Assembly (NCBI RefSeq): GCF_900112775.1
Contig: NZ_FOYZ01000007.1
Location: 111,445-175,444 of the forward strand
Length of the DNA stretch: 64,000 nt
Reading direction: 5' to 3'
Source of the DNA: Anaeromicropila populeti
GTDB lineage: Bacteria; Bacillota; Clostridia; Lachnospirales; Lachnospiraceae
Positions 8,232 to 17,668 of the stretch are shown here, piece by piece. How positions within the stretch are numbered: the stretch's first letter is position 1; every line of letters starts with the position of its first letter. The notes under the pieces were generated by a model. That model did no database searches. It was not told the DNA's origin and saw only the letters and a program-made list of their open reading frames with translations. Both the position numbers and the translations under genes were made by a program.

Positions 8232-11200
8232 CTAAATTGTATTATTTTCAATACTCTTTTCAACAACTTTTATATTTTCGTCAAAAAAGTCATTTTTTAA
8301 TCTATCCAGTACTTGATTTTCAACAGTAATGCCGTATTGCAATGGTAATTTCTTCTTAATTTTTTCCTCACGGCAATAAATCATTACCTCTTCACTGCCT
8401 GGAAACTGTTTTAATATCTGCAACAGATGGTACTCGTTATCTAAAAATTCCTGCTTATTTTTAAATTGAATCCATACTTCCTTGGGAATCTGGGCAAACC
8501 TCATTATTTTCTGTCCGATTAATTTGGCTGGCTTATCTTCTTCTACTGTAACCTTCCCTTTTATAAAAAGCTTTTCATCCTCTGTCAGATATTCTTTATA
8601 CTTTTCATATACTCTTGGAAACAATATTACTTCAACAGCTCCAAACAAATCTTCTATCATAACAAATGCCATCATATTATTATCTCTAGTAGACTTAATT
8701 GTCTTGGAGACCATCATACCTCCAATTGTTTCAAAACTGCCGTCCTGAACTTTAACATATCCCGTTTCATCTAAAGCAAAATCGGCAGATGTTTTCGTTA
8801 TATTTTTTGTCCACACACTTTCATACTTTTCCAGCGGATGTCCACTTACATAGATTCCTAAAACTTCTTTTTCAAATGCAAGCAATTGTTCCCTTTCAAA
8901 CTCTCCTACATCAGGAAAAGCAATTTCATTTTCAAAACCATCTTCCTTCCCTACAAAATCAAACAAGGAAATCTGGCCTGTCATACTGCTTTTCTTCTCC
9001 TGGTTTACAGAATCAATTACCTGAACATACACCTGCATCTTCTGCTTTCTAGTTCCTTCTAAACTATCCAGTGCACCTGCCTTAATAAAATTCTCCATTG
9101 TCCTCTTATTCACTTCTTTTCCTGACAAACGCAGTACTACATCTTTTAATGAAGTGAATTTACCATTCTGCTCCCGCTCCTCTACAATAGCATGAATTAC
9201 TGGTTTCCCAAGACCTTTGATTGCCGATAAGCCATAACGGATTGCATTCCCTGAAACGGAAAAAACTGCTTCTCCTTCATTAATATCAGGCGGCAAAATG
9301 GGAATCCCCATCTGACGGCAGGTTAGTATATACTCAGAAACCTTGCTGGTATTATCGATTACAGAAGTCATAAGAGCCGCCATATATTCAACTGGAAAAT
9401 AATATTTTAGATATGCCGTCTGATAAGACACTACTGCATATGCTGCTGCATGAGACTTATTAAATGCATATTTTGCAAAATCTGTCATTTCATCGAAAAT
9501 CCGGTTAGCTACTTCCTCTGATATTCCATTTACTACACAGCCTAATACACCTTCTGCTTCATTTCCATAAACAAAATTCTGACGTTCCTTCGCCATAACA
9601 GAAGCTTTTTTCTTTGACATAGCACGACGAACCAAATCACTTCTACCATAACTGTAGCCCGCTAAATCCCGGACAATCTGCATAACCTGTTCTTGATAAA
9701 CAATACAGCCATAGGTAGGCGATAAGATTGGCTCCAGTTCTGGGCAATCATAAGCAATGGTATCCTGTTGGTTTTTTCCTTTAATGTACTTTGGTATAAA
9801 GTCCATTGGACCTGGACGATATAAAGAAATACCCGCTATAATGTCTTCAATACTTTCTGGCTTTAGCTCCTTCATAAAGCTTTTCATTCCTGCACTTTCC
9901 AGCTGGAATATTCCTTCTGTCCTGCCTGTTCCAATCAGTTCAAATACCTTTTTGTCATCATAATTAATATTATAAACTGATAGTTCTTTTCCGTCAGTCA
10001 GCATTTTTCTGTTAATCAGCCTTACTGCATTTTGAATAACAGTTAAAGTTCTGAGTCCAAGAAAATCCATTTTTAAAAGTCCCAATTCTTCCAGTGTTGT
10101 CATGGTAAACTGGGTTGTAATTGTATTATCCGATGCTCTTGATAAAGGTACATATTCATCTACTGCTTCTTTGCTGATTACAACTCCTGCTGCATGCATA
10201 GAAGTATGACGTGGCAGCCCTTCTAAACGCATAGACATATCAATCAAATATTTTGCTTCGTCTTCTTGATCATATAGCTGCTTTAATTCCTTATTTATCT
10301 TTAATGCTTTTTCAATTGTAATTCCTAACTCCGTTGGAATCATTTTGGCAATCGAATCTACATATGCATATGGCAAATCCAATGCTCTGCCTACATCTCG
10401 AATTACCGCCTTTGCTGCCATGGTTCCAAAGGTTACAATTTGAACCACCCGGTCACTTCCATATTTTTGCACTACATAATCAATCACCTCTTGCCTTCTT
10501 TCAAAACAAAAGTCAATATCGATATCTGGCATTGTAAGCCGCTCAGGGTTTAGAAAACGTTCAAACAAAAGATTGTAACGTATCGGGTCAATATCCGTAA
10601 TTTCCAGGCAATAGGATACAATACTACCCGCAGCGGAGCCTCTTCCTGGACCTACCATTATACCATGATCCTTAGCATACTTTATAAAGTCCCACACAAT
10701 AAGAAAATAATCCACAAATCCCATACTATGAATCGTTTCTAATTCGTACTCCAGTCTTTCTGTTAGTATATGATCTGGATTCTGATAACGCCTGGAAAGT
10801 CCCTCAAAACACTGCTTCCTTAAATACTCCCAAGCTGTATAGCCCTCTGGCACATCAAATTTTGGAAGCTTATAATTACCAAATTCAATTTCTACATGAC
10901 ATCTACTGGAAATTTTCCATGTGTTCTCCAGTGCTTCCTTTGCATATGGAAATAATTCCAGCATTTCCTCTGGTGATTTTAAATAAAATTGTCCACCCTC
11001 ATATTTCATCCTGTTTTCATCTGAAACCTTTTTCTGCGTCTGAATGCACAATAAAATATCGTGGGGTGTCATATCTTTATCGTAAATATAATGAATATCA
11101 TTTGTAGCAACCAGTCCTATTCCCGTTTCCTGGCTCATACGTATTAACTGCTGATTCACCACCTGCTGTTCCGATAATCCATGATCTTGTAGTTCAAGGA

Positions 11201-11714
11201 AAAAATTATTCTCTCCAAATAAATTGTTCAGCCGGACTGCCTCTTTTTTCCCTTCTTCATAAAATCCTTTTCTCAGCTGGGTTGCTACTGCTCCAGCTAA
11301 ACAGGCACTTAAAGCAATAATGCCTTCATGGTATTGTTCCAGTACCTCATAATCAACTCGCGGTTTATAATAAAAACCCTCTGTAAAACCTTTTGAAACA
11401 ATTTTCATAAGATTGCTATAGCCTTGATTATTTTCTGCCAGAAGAACAAGATGATTATACCTTGTTTCACTTTGCCCTGCTTCACGGTCAAAACGAGAAT
11501 TTGGAGCCACGTAAACTTCACATCCAATAATAGGATTAATTCCTTCTGCTTTCGCTGCCTTATAAAAATCAATTACACCGTACATTACACCATGATCGGT
11601 AATGGCAATGCTGTCCATACCAATCTCTTTCGTGCGGGTTATCAGTTCCTTTATTTTACTTGAACCATCTAGCAGACTGTACTCAGTATGTACGTGTAAA
11701 TGTGTGAAATTCAT
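8232..11714 (-). CDS. dnaE: DNA polymerase III alpha subunit, DnaE type
   Basis: Replicative DNA polymerase subunit; in Firmicutes DnaE usually extends RNA primers and hands over to PolC. 1160 residues: N-terminal PHP domain (HLHVHTEYSLLDG at 4-16), PGRGSAAGS near 355, catalytic DIDIDF near 396-401, helix-hairpin-helix region, and a C-terminal OB-fold region (about 980-1070). There is no inserted exonuclease domain, which separates it from PolC. GAAAGGGGA precedes the ATG. It is followed by pfkA in the same direction. Confidence 0.96.
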   Translation of the reverse strand: MNFTHLHVHTEYSLLDGSSKIKELITRTKEIGMDSIAITDHGVMYGVIDFYKAAKAEGINPIIGCEVYVAPNSRFDREAGQSETRYNHLVLLAENNQGYSNLMKIVSKGFTEGFYYKPRVDYEVLEQYHEGIIALSACLAGAVATQLRKGFYEEGKKEAVRLNNLFGENNFFLELQDHGLSEQQVVNQQLIRMSQETGIGLVATNDIHYIYDKDMTPHDILLCIQTQKKVSDENRMKYEGGQFYLKSPEEMLELFPYAKEALENTWKISSRCHVEIEFGNYKLPKFDVPEGYTAWEYLRKQCFEGLSRRYQNPDHILTERLEYELETIHSMGFVDYFLIVWDFIKYAKDHGIMVGPGRGSAAGSIVSYCLEITDIDPIRYNLLFERFLNPERLTMPDIDIDFCFERRQEVIDYVVQKYGSDRVVQIVTFGTMAAKAVIRDVGRALDLPYAYVDSIAKMIPTELGITIEKALKINKELKQLYDQEDEAKYLIDMSMRLEGLPRHTSMHAAGVVISKEAVDEYVPLSRASDNTITTQFTMTTLEELGLLKMDFLGLRTLTVIQNAVRLINRKMLTDGKELSVYNINYDDKKVFELIGTGRTEGIFQLESAGMKSFMKELKPESIEDIIAGISLYRPGPMDFIPKYIKGKNQQDTIAYDCPELEPILSPTYGCIVYQEQVMQIVRDLAGYSYGRSDLVRRAMSKKKASVMAKERQNFVYGNEAEGVLGCVVNGISEEVANRIFDEMTDFAKYAFNKSHAAAYAVVSYQTAYLKYYFPVEYMAALMTSVIDNTSKVSEYILTCRQMGIPILPPDINEGEAVFSVSGNAIRYGLSAIKGLGKPVIHAIVEEREQNGKFTSLKDVVLRLSGKEVNKRTMENFIKAGALDSLEGTRKQKMQVYVQVIDSVNQEKKSSMTGQISLFDFVGKEDGFENEIAFPDVGEFEREQLLAFEKEVLGIYVSGHPLEKYESVWTKNITKTSADFALDETGYVKVQDGSFETIGGMMVSKTIKSTRDNNMMAFVMIEDLFGAVEVILFPRVYEKYKEYLTEDEKLFIKGKVTVEEDKPAKLIGQKIMRFAQIPKEVWIQFKNKQEFLDNEYHLLQILKQFPGSEEVMIYCREEKIKKKLPLQYGITVENQVLDRLKNDFFDENIKVVEKSIENNTI

Positions 11715-11760
11715 ATCGGTTCCCCTTTCTCTTATCTCATTATATCATTACCTTGCTTAC

Positions 11761-12375
11761 TTACTGAATCCGATCCTTTACAATCTGAGAACCTGCCCAG
11801 TCCAAATCAATACAGCAGAACCCGATCTCCTCTTCATCTATATACTCAGGAATTGTTTCACATAACTCCTCATATATTTTCCCTGAAACCGCTATGCCAT
11901 CCGGTCTATCTCCCTTCCTGATGGTAAATTCAAAGCTGCCGTCTTCTGCTATCTGATAGAAAAAGATGTCCGTCAGTTCTGGTTCCTTTAAATGAATCTG
12001 CGCAAATAACAGCAGTTTTAATATTTCTATTATTTTATCCTGTAATCTTAAATCTAAAACTCGAATTTTCTCTGAAAATTCTTCTATTGTTCTGCAAATA
12101 CGTTTTGTATATCCATCCAGCTTCCAGTCTGATTCATCCAGCATGGTTTCCACACCCTGCCCCTGAAGAAGGACAATAATCTTTTTATCCTTGTCCACAT
12201 AAAAGCAGGGATACACCAGTTTTTGAACCTTTCCACACTGGGGACATTTCCACTGAAAAATGGACATATCCTTCACCTTTTCCTTTTGAACTGGTTCTAT
12301 TCGATGTACGATACTGTATTCTTCTTTTCTGCCACATTGTGAGCAGACTAGTACAATTTCCTCTTTATTATCCAT
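11761..12375 (-). CDS. CpXC-domain zinc-ribbon protein, function unknown
   Basis: About 204 residues from the ATG at 12373-12375, chosen because AGAGGA sits just upstream; longer in-frame starts add 35 residues without family character. Two Cys pairs, CSQCG (11-14) and CPQCG (44-47), form a zinc ribbon of the CpXC type; the pattern and the following YPCFYVDKDKKI block fit that domain. The C-terminal 130 residues have no recognised fold. It lies directly upstream of dnaE in the same direction (47-base gap). Confidence 0.7.
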   Translation of the reverse strand: MDNKEEIVLVCSQCGRKEEYSIVHRIEPVQKEKVKDMSIFQWKCPQCGKVQKLVYPCFYVDKDKKIIVLLQGQGVETMLDESDWKLDGYTKRICRTIEEFSEKIRVLDLRLQDKIIEILKLLLFAQIHLKEPELTDIFFYQIAEDGSFEFTIRKGDRPDGIAVSGKIYEELCETIPEYIDEEEIGFCCIDLDWAGSQIVKDRIQ

Positions 12376-12598
12376 AATTATCCTCTTATTTATCATGCTA
12401 TCATTTACTATTCGTACTAAAATCATATCCCTTTTACACTTTACTGTCAATTCTTCTGTGTATCTTTTGTAAAATCGCAAGCCTGTTCTCCTGCGTGTTA
12501 AGATTTTTTTAATATATTAGTCAGAAATATTTATTACTTTATTTTATCATATATGTTACTTTGAATTATATATATTAATTTAGGAAAGAGAGGATATT

Positions 12599-13480
12599 AT
12601 GAGAAAAATAACGTATATTTTATTTTTAATTCTAATTTCATGTTGTCTATTTGGATGTTCACCACAAAAAAACGCCGAAACTACACCCACCTCCAGTACC
12701 CCGTCTGCCACACCAGAATCCAAAGGCTCTGACTTTCGCCAAAGAGCATTACAAGGTGAAATCGTAGAGATTCCCTCAGGCAGTTCTGTAGATTTGGATG
12801 GTGATTCCAAGGACGAAACCATTGAACTTCTTGTCCCAGCTGATGACGAAGAAAGCTATTCTCTTACTGTAGGTGATTACACTCTGGATAACTCATGCTA
12901 TGGTCTGACTGGAAAAATATTTCTTGCTAATTTATACGGTAAAGATTTATTTGTTTTAATTGGTGAATATGGTCCCAGCAACGATGATGCCACCTATATT
13001 TATAGCTATATAGGTCATGTTCTTACCTATCTCGGAGTTTGTGCAGGACTTCCTGACGTATTTGAGATTAATTCAGATAACACTTTTTCTACTACTGTAC
13101 GTGGGAATACCTTACAGACATGGTTTCATAGAGCGACCTATGTCATCACCATGTTTCAGACATCTGATACGCGTGATTTTGAGTATATCGGTTTTTCCGA
13201 AGTACCTAAAGGCATGTATCCTGTCGGTACAATGGTTTCTGCTAATATTGAGATTCCTGTTTCAAAATCAAGGTATGACCAATCCATTGCATTTGACATA
13301 CAGCCTGGCGAAATTGTAATGTTTTCGGCTTCTGATGATTCTGACTGGATCTATGTTACTACCTTAGTGGATAGAAAGAGTGGATATATTAGAATAGGCT
13401 CTGATACCAATAATCTGGTTGTGGATGGAACCGAAGTAAGTGGTGGTGACTGCTTTAACGGACTTTGCTATGCAGATTAA
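12599..13480 (+). CDS. secreted lipoprotein with an acidic DxDGDxxxE calcium-type motif
   Basis: 293 residues. Signal peptide with lipobox LFGC, so Cys20 should be lipidated and the protein held at the outer face of the membrane. A Ser/Thr/Pro-rich linker (about 23-45) follows, then DLDGDSKDE (65-73), a motif seen in FG-GAP/VCBS-like and dockerin-like calcium loops. The remaining region is beta-rich with no family recognised. AGAGAGGA precedes the ATG. Divergent from the CpXC gene and closed by a bidirectional terminator. Confidence 0.72.
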   Translation: MRKITYILFLILISCCLFGCSPQKNAETTPTSSTPSATPESKGSDFRQRALQGEIVEIPSGSSVDLDGDSKDETIELLVPADDEESYSLTVGDYTLDNSCYGLTGKIFLANLYGKDLFVLIGEYGPSNDDATYIYSYIGHVLTYLGVCAGLPDVFEINSDNTFSTTVRGNTLQTWFHRATYVITMFQTSDTRDFEYIGFSEVPKGMYPVGTMVSANIEIPVSKSRYDQSIAFDIQPGEIVMFSASDDSDWIYVTTLVDRKSGYIRIGSDTNNLVVDGTEVSGGDCFNGLCYAD

Positions 13481-13497
13481 CTTACATACCCTATGAA

Positions 13498-13537
13498 CGA
13501 AAAAAGTCATCCCGTATTTTATTGGATGACTTTTTTA
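13498..13537. terminator. bidirectional intrinsic terminator
   Basis: AAAAAAGTCATCC (13500-13512) pairs with GGATGACTTTTTT (13524-13536). T-runs on both strands let it serve the lipoprotein gene and the minus-strand HPr/whiA cluster. Confidence 0.85.
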
Positions 13538-13555
13538 ACTTACCATAGCCGATTA

Positions 13556-13810
13556 CTATTTGCTGCTTAAATATTTCTCAATATTCTCCATGGCTTCTTC
13601 TTCATCTGCCCCAGATGCTGAAACTATCACTTCTTCACCTGCTGCTAAGCCTAAACTCATCATTCCCATAATACTTTTAGCATTCACCTTTTTTTCTTCA
13701 CATTCTACATAAATAGCACTTTCATATTGACTGGCAACTTGAACAAGTATTGCAACTGGTCTGGCTTCTAAACCAGTTGGAATCTTAATCGTAATTTTCT
13801 TTGTAACCAT
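13556..13810 (-). CDS. HPr-like protein lacking the phosphotransfer histidine (Crh-like)
   Basis: 84 residues with full HPr length and fold pattern. At the active-site loop the sequence is GLEARPVA: position 15, His in PTS HPr proteins, is Glu (codon GAA). The regulatory Ser46 is present in AKSIMGM. This is the logic of Bacillus Crh, which has Gln15 and works only through Ser46 phosphorylation by HprK. As in Bacillus it lies next to whiA and rapZ, and hprK is in the same cluster. It therefore probably acts in catabolite control rather than sugar transport. The next gene upstream, whiA, ends 5 bases away. Confidence 0.88.
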   Translation of the reverse strand: MVTKKITIKIPTGLEARPVAILVQVASQYESAIYVECEEKKVNAKSIMGMMSLGLAAGEEVIVSASGADEEEAMENIEKYLSSK

Positions 13811-13815
13811 ACTTC

Positions 13816-14769
13816 CTATTCCTCCTTCTGTTCCCTCAAACTATCAGCAATTTTACTGATTTTTCTTAACCTATGATTAACACCTGACTTCCCTATAGGT
13901 GGATTCAGCATTGCACCTAATTCCTTTAATGACATGTCAGGACGTTCAATGCGTAATGTTGCCACATCCTCAAGTCCTTCTGTCAACTCACTCAATCCAA
14001 TGGTATCACGTATAAATATAATGTCCTCAATCTGCTTTGTTGCTGCAATTACTGTTTTATTGATATTTGCTGTTTCACAATTTACCTTACGATTTATGGA
14101 GTTACGCATTTCCTTTAAAATTCTAACATTTTCCAAGTCCATAAGAGCCACATGTGCTTCCATGATATTCAACAAATCAACAATTTGTGACCCCTCTTTT
14201 ATATATACCACAAAATACTTCTTTCTTACAACAATTTTCGAGTCAATTTCAAAAAAATGAATCATTTCACTAAGCATTGCCGCTTTATCAGGAGACATAG
14301 TTACTATTTCAAAATGATAAGTCTTGGCAGGATCACTGATTGAACCTGATGCCAAAAAAGCACCCCGGATAAATGCCCGCTTACAGCAGGTATTTTGAGC
14401 AACCAGAACACTTGGTAATAATGATTCTGATACACGGATTGAATCATCCACCAGCTTTGTAGCAAGAAGTATTTTTTCAACATCAGCCTTTGTTCTTACC
14501 AGTACACAATAACTGTTATTTTTCCTTAATGCCACATTTCTTTTTACTGAAATCTCTGCTTTTACATGAAATGTATTCTTTAATAAAATAAAATATTTTC
14601 TAGCAACTGTCAAGTTCTCTGTTGTAATTTTTATCTGATGTCCTCCAGTATTACTATTTGTAATCTCACCAGAAAAACTGATAATTGCAGCTAACTCTGC
14701 TATACAACAATGTCTGGCACTAGGAACTTCTCTTGATATTTCTTCTTTAACCTTTAACGAAAATGACAT
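13816..14769 (-). CDS. whiA: WhiA, conserved DNA-binding regulator
   Basis: 317 residues. WhiA proteins combine a LAGLIDADG homing-endonuclease-like N-terminal fold without nuclease activity and a C-terminal helix-turn-helix; they affect sporulation in Streptomyces and cell division in Bacillus. Visible here are the start MSFSLKVKEEISRE, the RGAFLASGS core near residue 130 and the C-terminal GVNHRLRKI. It abuts rapZ upstream (2 bases) and the HPr-like gene downstream, the standard Firmicute order. Confidence 0.95.
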   Translation of the reverse strand: MSFSLKVKEEISREVPSARHCCIAELAAIISFSGEITNSNTGGHQIKITTENLTVARKYFILLKNTFHVKAEISVKRNVALRKNNSYCVLVRTKADVEKILLATKLVDDSIRVSESLLPSVLVAQNTCCKRAFIRGAFLASGSISDPAKTYHFEIVTMSPDKAAMLSEMIHFFEIDSKIVVRKKYFVVYIKEGSQIVDLLNIMEAHVALMDLENVRILKEMRNSINRKVNCETANINKTVIAATKQIEDIIFIRDTIGLSELTEGLEDVATLRIERPDMSLKELGAMLNPPIGKSGVNHRLRKISKIADSLREQKEE

Positions 14770-14771
14770 TT

Positions 14772-15677
14772 CTAAACATCCTTTGCAATATCTCTATGTT
14801 CTACCTTAAGCCCATAACCATATTCACCTAGTTTATCACCAATCGCTCTTGCAATTGTAACAGAACGATGTTTTCCACCAGTACAGCCTATTCCAACTAC
14901 TAGCTGGTTCTTCCCTTCCAAAATATAACTTGGAATAAGAAACTTCAGCATATCCTCTAGTTTGCTTAAAAAAACCTCTGCTTGCTCTGATTTCATTACA
15001 AAATCGTATACATCTTGCTCCTGACCTGTTTTTCTTTTTAATTCTGGTACATAATAAGGATTTGGTAAAAATCTCACATCAAATACAAGATCTGCATCTT
15101 GCAGAATTCCGTACTTAAAGCCAAATGAAACAATAGAGATAAAAAAGTTCTGATACGATTCGCCTTTTACAAAAATTTTATCTATCTCTGTTTTCAAATC
15201 GCGAACCAACATTCTGCTTGTATCAATAATATAATCTGCTCTTGTTTTTAAAAACTCAAGCTTCTCTCTTTCCAGTTCAATCCCTGCATCAATTCTTCCA
15301 GCACTTATTAATGGATGCGTTCTTCTTGTTTCTTTATAACGTTTCACCAGTACCTCTGTATTACAGTCTAGAAACAGAATTTCTGGCTTAACTTCAAATT
15401 GTTTTAATTGATTTAATATTTCGTCCAATTCCTCTAATGCCTGTCCGCTGCGGATATCCACACCAAGAGCTGCTTTAGATATAGCTTTTCCATGTAGTCC
15501 TTCCGCTATTGCCATCCCATCCTGCTCTTCTTTCCTTCCGCCAATTGTCAGCTTTGTCAACACTGGAATCAGTGGAATAGGAAGATTATCTACACAAAAG
15601 TACCCTGCATCCTCTAACATTTTTAAGACTGAACTTTTTCCCGCGCCAGACATGCCCGACACTATGACAAACCTCAT
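14772..15677 (-). CDS. rapZ: RapZ/YvcJ nucleotide-binding protein
   Basis: About 301 residues. The N-terminal P-loop GMSGAGKS (about 8-15) and the C-terminal GIGCTGGKHRSV block are family hallmarks. In E. coli RapZ is an RNA-binding adaptor for small-RNA decay; in Bacillus YvcJ hydrolyses GTP and affects competence. The start is taken at the ATG ending at 15677, 9 bases after AAGGTG; a GTG four codons earlier overlaps that ribosome site. It lies between murB and whiA in one tight minus-strand operon. Confidence 0.93.
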   Translation of the reverse strand: MRFVIVSGMSGAGKSSVLKMLEDAGYFCVDNLPIPLIPVLTKLTIGGRKEEQDGMAIAEGLHGKAISKAALGVDIRSGQALEELDEILNQLKQFEVKPEILFLDCNTEVLVKRYKETRRTHPLISAGRIDAGIELEREKLEFLKTRADYIIDTSRMLVRDLKTEIDKIFVKGESYQNFFISIVSFGFKYGILQDADLVFDVRFLPNPYYVPELKRKTGQEQDVYDFVMKSEQAEVFLSKLEDMLKFLIPSYILEGKNQLVVGIGCTGGKHRSVTIARAIGDKLGEYGYGLKVEHRDIAKDV

Positions 15678-15703
15678 CCTTTGTTTCACCTTCTCTGCAA
15701 CAC

Positions 15704-16639
15704 CTAATTTTCTATAAATTCACCAATTAACCTTACTTCTGGCTCTAAGTGAACACCAAATTTCTCATATACAATTATATCTACCTTGTTCATTAATTGC
15801 ACTGCATCATAAGCTGTTCCATTGCCAACGTTAATCATAAAACCACAGTGCTTATCCGATATCATCATATCTCCCACTCGAAATCCTTTTAGTCCTGCGT
15901 CCATAATTAACTTGCCCGCAAAATTCCCCTCTGGCCTCTTAAAAGTACTTCCTGCACTAGGGTATTCCAGTGGCTGCTTTTCCCGACGTCTTTGATTAAA
16001 ATCCTGCATCTTCTGTCGTATAGCTGACTCATATCCATTTTTAAGAGAAAAAACTGCCTCTATTACAATGTAGCCTTCCTTTTGAATGATGCTTTTCCTA
16101 TAAGACAGTTCCAACTGTTCTCTGGTTAAAACTAGTATCTCACCTTGTCTTGTCATAACTTTTGCACTCACAATACAGTCCTTTATTTCTCCATCATAAG
16201 CGCCTGCATTCATTGCAACTGCTCCTCCAAGAGTTCCAGGTATACCTGCTGCAAACTCAAGCCCAGTAAGAGCATTTCTAGCAGCTTCACCAGAAAGCTT
16301 TGACAACATAATACCAGCTCCAGCTGTAATTCTTTTCGTTGCTCCCTCCCATGGTTCTATCTGAATCTTGCTAAACTGATTCTGCATTTCGATTATTACA
16401 CCACGAAAGCCATTATCTCCAACTAACAGATTGCTCCCATTTCCAATTACATAAAAAGGAATCTCATATTCATTACAGACTTTTATCAATTCACTAAGCG
16501 ATTCTTCCTTTTCGGGAGAAATAAAATAATCAGCAGGTCCTCCTATTTTAAACGTCGTGTGTTTTGATAACGGTTCGCCCTTTTTGATTTGACTTTTTCC
16601 TATCACCTGGGACAACTTTGTTTCAAATTCCTGATACAC
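15704..16639 (-). CDS. murB: UDP-N-acetylenolpyruvoylglucosamine reductase
   Basis: FAD enzyme that makes UDP-N-acetylmuramate, the second committed step of peptidoglycan precursor synthesis. 311 residues, short type II form. Visible are HTTFKIGGPADYF, the FAD region VIGNGSNLLVGDNG, AGIPGTLGGAVAMNAGAY and the catalytic-site SAGSTFKRP and LEPEVRLIG. The start is GTG after AGAGGT. The spacing to rapZ is 26 bases. Confidence 0.96.
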   Translation of the reverse strand: MYQEFETKLSQVIGKSQIKKGEPLSKHTTFKIGGPADYFISPEKEESLSELIKVCNEYEIPFYVIGNGSNLLVGDNGFRGVIIEMQNQFSKIQIEPWEGATKRITAGAGIMLSKLSGEAARNALTGLEFAAGIPGTLGGAVAMNAGAYDGEIKDCIVSAKVMTRQGEILVLTREQLELSYRKSIIQKEGYIVIEAVFSLKNGYESAIRQKMQDFNQRRREKQPLEYPSAGSTFKRPEGNFAGKLIMDAGLKGFRVGDMMISDKHCGFMINVGNGTAYDAVQLMNKVDIIVYEKFGVHLEPEVRLIGEFIEN

Positions 16640-16694
16640 TTTTTACCTCTTCTATGATTCATTTATAAGCCTAATATATGCTATGATTCTATAT

Positions 16695-17636
16695 TTATTC
16701 AAGCACCATTTTTGCACAACCAAAAATGCCTGCGTCATTTTCCAATTTTGCCAAAAGAAATTCTTTATTTTTTAATGCAAACATTGTGTTCTGCTCATAA
16801 TATTTTTTAACAACAGTTGTTAGGATTTCACCTGCTCTGGATACACCGCCACCAATGACAAAGGCATCTGGATCTACAACTGCTGCAATATGAGAAGCAG
16901 CCATTCCAAGGTAATAACCTAATTGTTCTACAAGAACATTTGCTAATTCATCACCCTCTTTTGCACAATCGAATATTGCCTTTGCTGACAAATATTGAAC
17001 CTCTCGGAGCATAGATGGCTTTTCTGAAGTAATTAACAGACGTTTTGCTTCTTTCACAATACCAGTTGCCGATGCAAACTGCTCTAAACAGCCTCGTTTC
17101 CCACAGCCACAAGTATCTTCTTCTTGATAATTAACAGTAATATGTCCAATTTCTCCAGCAGCGCCCTTTGACCCAGTCAAAATTTTCCCACCAATAATTA
17201 CACCACCACCAACTCCTGTGCCTAATGTAATCATTACAATGTCCTGGTAACCTTTTCCGCCGCCTTTCCACATTTCTCCAAGTGCAGCAACATTTGCATC
17301 ATTTCCAACTTTTACATTGTCAATACCTGTCAGATTCCTCACCTCATCTGCTACATTAAAGACTCCCCATCCAAGATTAGCACATTTCAATACTGTACCA
17401 TCCTCTTTGATTGGTCCTGGAATTCCAATACCTATACCAATTATATCTTCCTTCTGAATGCCCATGGTATTCCACTTTTCTAAAAGAGAGGCAGCAATAT
17501 CACTTAAAATATAGGAGCCTCCTTCATCCTTTCTAGTAACAATTTCCCAATTATCTTGTAAATTGCCTTCTGTATCAAATAAACCAATTTTAACTGTAGT
17601 ACCTCCTACGTCAACTCCCATGCAGTATTTTCCCAT
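16695..17636 (-). CDS. glcK: ROK-family glucokinase
   Basis: Phosphorylates glucose to glucose 6-phosphate. 313 residues: ATP-binding GVDVGGTTVKIGLFD at the start, the ROK zinc motif CGCGKRGCLEQFAS (about 178-191) and the catalytic GNDANVAALGE. There is no helix-turn-helix, so it is a kinase rather than a ROK repressor. It could receive glucose released by the GH94 phosphorylase or imported sugar. It sits between hprK and murB; AAAGGTGG precedes the ATG. Confidence 0.92.
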   Translation of the reverse strand: MGKYCMGVDVGGTTVKIGLFDTEGNLQDNWEIVTRKDEGGSYILSDIAASLLEKWNTMGIQKEDIIGIGIGIPGPIKEDGTVLKCANLGWGVFNVADEVRNLTGIDNVKVGNDANVAALGEMWKGGGKGYQDIVMITLGTGVGGGVIIGGKILTGSKGAAGEIGHITVNYQEEDTCGCGKRGCLEQFASATGIVKEAKRLLITSEKPSMLREVQYLSAKAIFDCAKEGDELANVLVEQLGYYLGMAASHIAAVVDPDAFVIGGGVSRAGEILTTVVKKYYEQNTMFALKNKEFLLAKLENDAGIFGCAKMVLE

Positions 17637-17668
17637 ACGAATCCACCTTTCTAAACCTACCGTTCTAT

